Assembly: GCF_021347895.1 (NCBI RefSeq)
Contig: NC_067115.1
Span: 8,146,064-8,210,063, forward strand
Reading direction: 5' to 3'
DNA length: 64,000 nucleotides
Source: Acanthochromis polyacanthus
Lineage: Eukaryota; Chordata; Actinopteri; Pomacentridae
Shown here: in pieces, positions 61,397 through 64,000 of the stretch
Position numbering within the stretch: the first letter of the stretch is position 1
Layout: each line of letters opens with the position of its first letter
The notes under the pieces: model-generated
The model's database searches: none
What the model saw: only the letters and a program-made list of their open reading frames with translations
Told to the model about the DNA's origin: nothing
Program-made: the position numbers and the translations under genes

Positions 61397-61697
61397 GCAG
61401 CTGAACGCACAGCAGGGTCAAACAGGGTCACACTCCAGTATTCTTGGTGGCCAATTACCACAAATTACATCAAAACTGTATCTCTTTACATTCAGTCCAA
61501 TCTGAACATGCAGACACAATGCACATTTATTTAGATCAATAATTGTCATGGTGGAAAAGCAACCAAACCAAACTGAAAATCATCTTCAGTTTGTGCAGAC
61601 GTTTCAGTATCCAAACTACCGTACTGTACAATACACCAGATAAAGATTTGGTATGCCCCAGAACAGTATACAGTATACAGTAATGTGGAACAGTATA
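61397..61697. other. Presumed intron 1, no feature seen
   Basis: Ends with a small CAGTATACAG repeat immediately before the MITE. Confidence 0.4.
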
Positions 61698-62095
61698 CAG
61701 CGCCCTCCATTATTATTGACACCCCTGGTTAAGGAGTGTTCTTTAGCTTCTAATAAATTCAGTTTTTTTTTTCTAAATAATATCGGACCACATTGACAAA
61801 AAAAGAGGAACATCCAACCTTTAATTTAAGTGCATTTATTCAGTGGGGGAAAAAAAATTACACACTGAGAAATAATTCTTTTACATCAAATCATGTGTGC
61901 CACAATTATTGGCACCCCTGATGTTAATATTTTGTACAACCCCTTTTTGCCAACAAAACAGCACCTAATCTTCTCCTATAATACATTTTTCTACAATTTC
62001 CAGTGTGAGAGTTTGCTACTGCAATAAAAACAGAATTTATTTGAAGGTTTTCAACACATCTTAACCAGGGGTGCCAATAATTATGGAGGGCGCTG
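61698..62095. mobile_element. Tc1/mariner-type MITE (398 bp)
   Basis: TA on both sides (61696-61697 and 62096-62097). Terminal inverted repeats of about 37 bp: CAGCGCCCTCCATTATTATT and GACACCCCTGGTTAAG at the left, with CTTAACCAGGGGTGCCAATA to GAGGGCGCTG at the right. The internal CAATTATTGGCACCCCTGAT is an inner repeat. No transposase remains beyond short fragments. Confidence 0.9.
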
Positions 62096-62203
62096 TATCA
62101 GTGTCACTGAGTCTAATTTTCTGTCTTAATTAGGTAGAAGTAAAAATGTTAGCTTTTGCTGGAGGTTTGCTGGCGATGCAGACACAAATTCTCCAAAATC
62201 TCT

Positions 62204-62950
62204 GGCTGTGCCCGAAATGGCATACTAACGTACTACATACTACATTCTCAATGAGTATATACTGTATACTATGTACTATAAGTATGATTAGAATGCCGAC
62301 CGTTCACACTGTAGTATACTACTACGTTTCCCATAATGCATTTCAAACCTCCGACGACAAAAACCGGAAGTACGGCTATCAAATATCTCGGCTGAATGCC
62401 GGCTTCAGGTTGATTTTACGCTAACAAACAGTCGCATAATTAATGTGGCAATTTCAAGCCGGCACTCCTCATGCAGTTATTAGCCAGATTATGCGAATCG
62501 TTTCAATTGTAGCTGCAGGCTACTGGAGGTAGCTGCTACTTGTTCTGTATGCAAAGCGAGCTGCTGCAACTAGCTGCTAGCATTCAGTAGCACGTTCTGA
62601 GGCGTCTGACAAATTTAAAACGTTGGTCAGAAAACGCCTATTTCTCAAATCTGTGGGGTGATTAGGATGACTACTTAACCACATAAAATAAAATAAAAAT
62701 CGCCCCGGTCCGACCACAGATCCAGCGGAGGCGTGCATTTCGGTGGATAGCTCGCAAAGCATTATGGGGCGGTTGAGTATGACTAGTGTGGTCACCGCGC
62801 ATACTTAAAAATTTTCCGGATATAGTATACATCCGGGTATTTCTCGCATACTCAGTCTTTTCATACTATCTAATGTGAACGCACTACATACTTATTTTGA
62901 CGTCACACTTAGTATGAGTAGTACGTTAGTATGCCATTTCGGACACAGCC
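62204..62950. mobile_element. MITE with GGCTGTG(C/T)CCGAAATGG ends (747 bp)
   Basis: Left GGCTGTGCCCGAAATGGCAT, then ACTAACGTACTAC. The right end is its complement, GTAGTACGTTAGTATGCCAT, then TTCGGACACAGCC. A 3-bp TCT direct repeat flanks it (62201-62203 and 62951-62953). The interior is rich in GTATACTA words and has no coding frame of note. Family recognised as common in fish; superfamily not assigned. Confidence 0.82.
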
Positions 62951-62953
62951 TCT

Positions 62954-64000
62954 GTGATCCACAGAGTCCACTGTTAGTCACTTCAGTTCCACACTTTATA
63001 TTACACCAGAACAGATTCATTATGTACTAACACACAGCAAGTCAACAGTCTGATGTTTTACTACGTCTGGTTAGATTTTGCAGTTTGCCAACTGTCATGC
63101 TTTTCTGGCTGTTCCGACCCACAATCCTCTGCTCAGTTACATCACAGTAAGTCATGTGAGAGTAAACCAGCTTAAGCTATGAATAGTGAACAAACAAGTG
63201 GCAGATCATTTCGCACTAAAGACGGTCACTTTGTGAAGGCAGATGTAACTTAAAGTAAAAAGTGAAACTATGTGATTTGGAATTAAATGATTCATTTTCT
63301 TCAGTGTCAAATGGACCCACTAATAACTGTATTTACATCCATGGATGCATTAAAATCAGGAGCTGCTCACAGCTGATTTCGCAAACGACTTGAAAAGATG
63401 TGAATAAATCGATAGGCTAAATAAACTGAAGCCCTGAAAATCTTCCAAACACAAACAGAAGCTCAACAGGAGCGTTTACTGTGTTTATGACAAATGTTCC
63501 TCATTAAACCTTCCACTGACTGAAGCCTGAACCAGCAGCCGTCCTGACCCTGCACAGACCAACGTGTCCGGAGGTGACAGATTAAACCCTTCGAGAGCAA
63601 ACACGCTAAATTATTCAGGAGTCGCTGAGATGCTTGATAACATTCAGCTGATGGTGTTTTTCTGCAAAGTGACACTAGTTTTTTGTTAGAGAAGAGCCTC
63701 AGAGCCACAGGGAGATGGTCTGTACGAGGCAGGGAGCTTTAAATCTTTAATGAACGTCCGCTATTATGATTGCAGAAGACAGAAACTGTCCGAAATGGGT
63801 ATAAAAAAAAATACAAGAACTAGTGTTTTCCCTGCCAAAGTGTCTTCTGACATGATAGTACATCAAGCTGATTCTTGCTGCATTTTATTCATTTTGGTTT
63901 AAAAGAAGCATCGTTTTATATCAAACTAAATGTTTCAGGAAGAAACTGAAAGCTGAGTTTAACCCGCTGAAATAAGCAGCCACAGATCACATATAATAAG
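62954..64000. other. Presumed intron 1, no gene seen
   Basis: Ordinary sequence to the window edge. No exon 1 of the channel gene is visible. Confidence 0.4.

Noticed and set aside
29081..64000. Exon 1 of the KCNQ gene
   Set aside because: No minus-strand frame with the expected RPRGWAF or VYHAF-type end and a following donor was found, so it should lie beyond the right edge.

Overview
The window looks like a stretch of a ray-finned (teleost) fish genome. It holds one recognisable host gene, split into short exons with canonical splice sites and kilobase introns. The rest is a dense load of Tc1/mariner elements, tRNA-derived SINEs, L2/Rex-like LINE fossils, MITEs, microsatellites and a large minisatellite. 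Nothing bacterial or viral is evident.

The host gene lies on the minus strand and encodes a Kv7/KCNQ voltage-gated potassium channel of the KCNQ4/5 group, most KCNQ5-like in exons 3-7. Seven consecutive coding exons are visible: exon 2 (28990-29080), 3 (26574-26700), 4 (19338-19513), 5 (18968-19093), 6 (15282-15392), 7 (11385-11480) and 8 (about 52-140). They join in frame into about 272 codons running from S1 through the voltage sensor, pore and S6 to the calmodulin-binding helix A. Exon 1 must lie beyond the right edge, so 29081-64000 is probably intron 1. The C-terminal exons lie beyond the left edge.

The most striking region is intron 7 (141-11384). About 9.6 kb of it is an array of a ~38-bp unit in both orientations. 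It is mixed with about a dozen copies of a composite repeat in which a tRNA-derived SINE sits inside an older sequence, and it also holds a 710-bp apparently perfect tandem duplication. A 435-bp mobile element inside the array, with a second copy alone at 59591-60025, carries about one and a half units of the same motif in its centre. It is a plausible seed for the satellite.

Intron 6 carries a full-length Tc1-like transposon with long near-identical terminal repeats and a transposase frame interrupted by one nonsense codon, plus two tRNA-derived SINEs. Intron 5 holds L2-like LINE fossils. Intron 3 holds a 1.55-kb foldback element with unequal arms, a Rex/CR1-like LINE tail and a 32-base poly-C run. 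Intron 2 holds a pair of interleaved inverted repeats. The presumed intron 1 is mostly AT-rich with no recognisable exon. It contains degenerate tandem repeats, members of a diverged dispersed family, several MITE-like elements, and one weak candidate for a short secreted-peptide exon with a TATA box near 61.3 kb.
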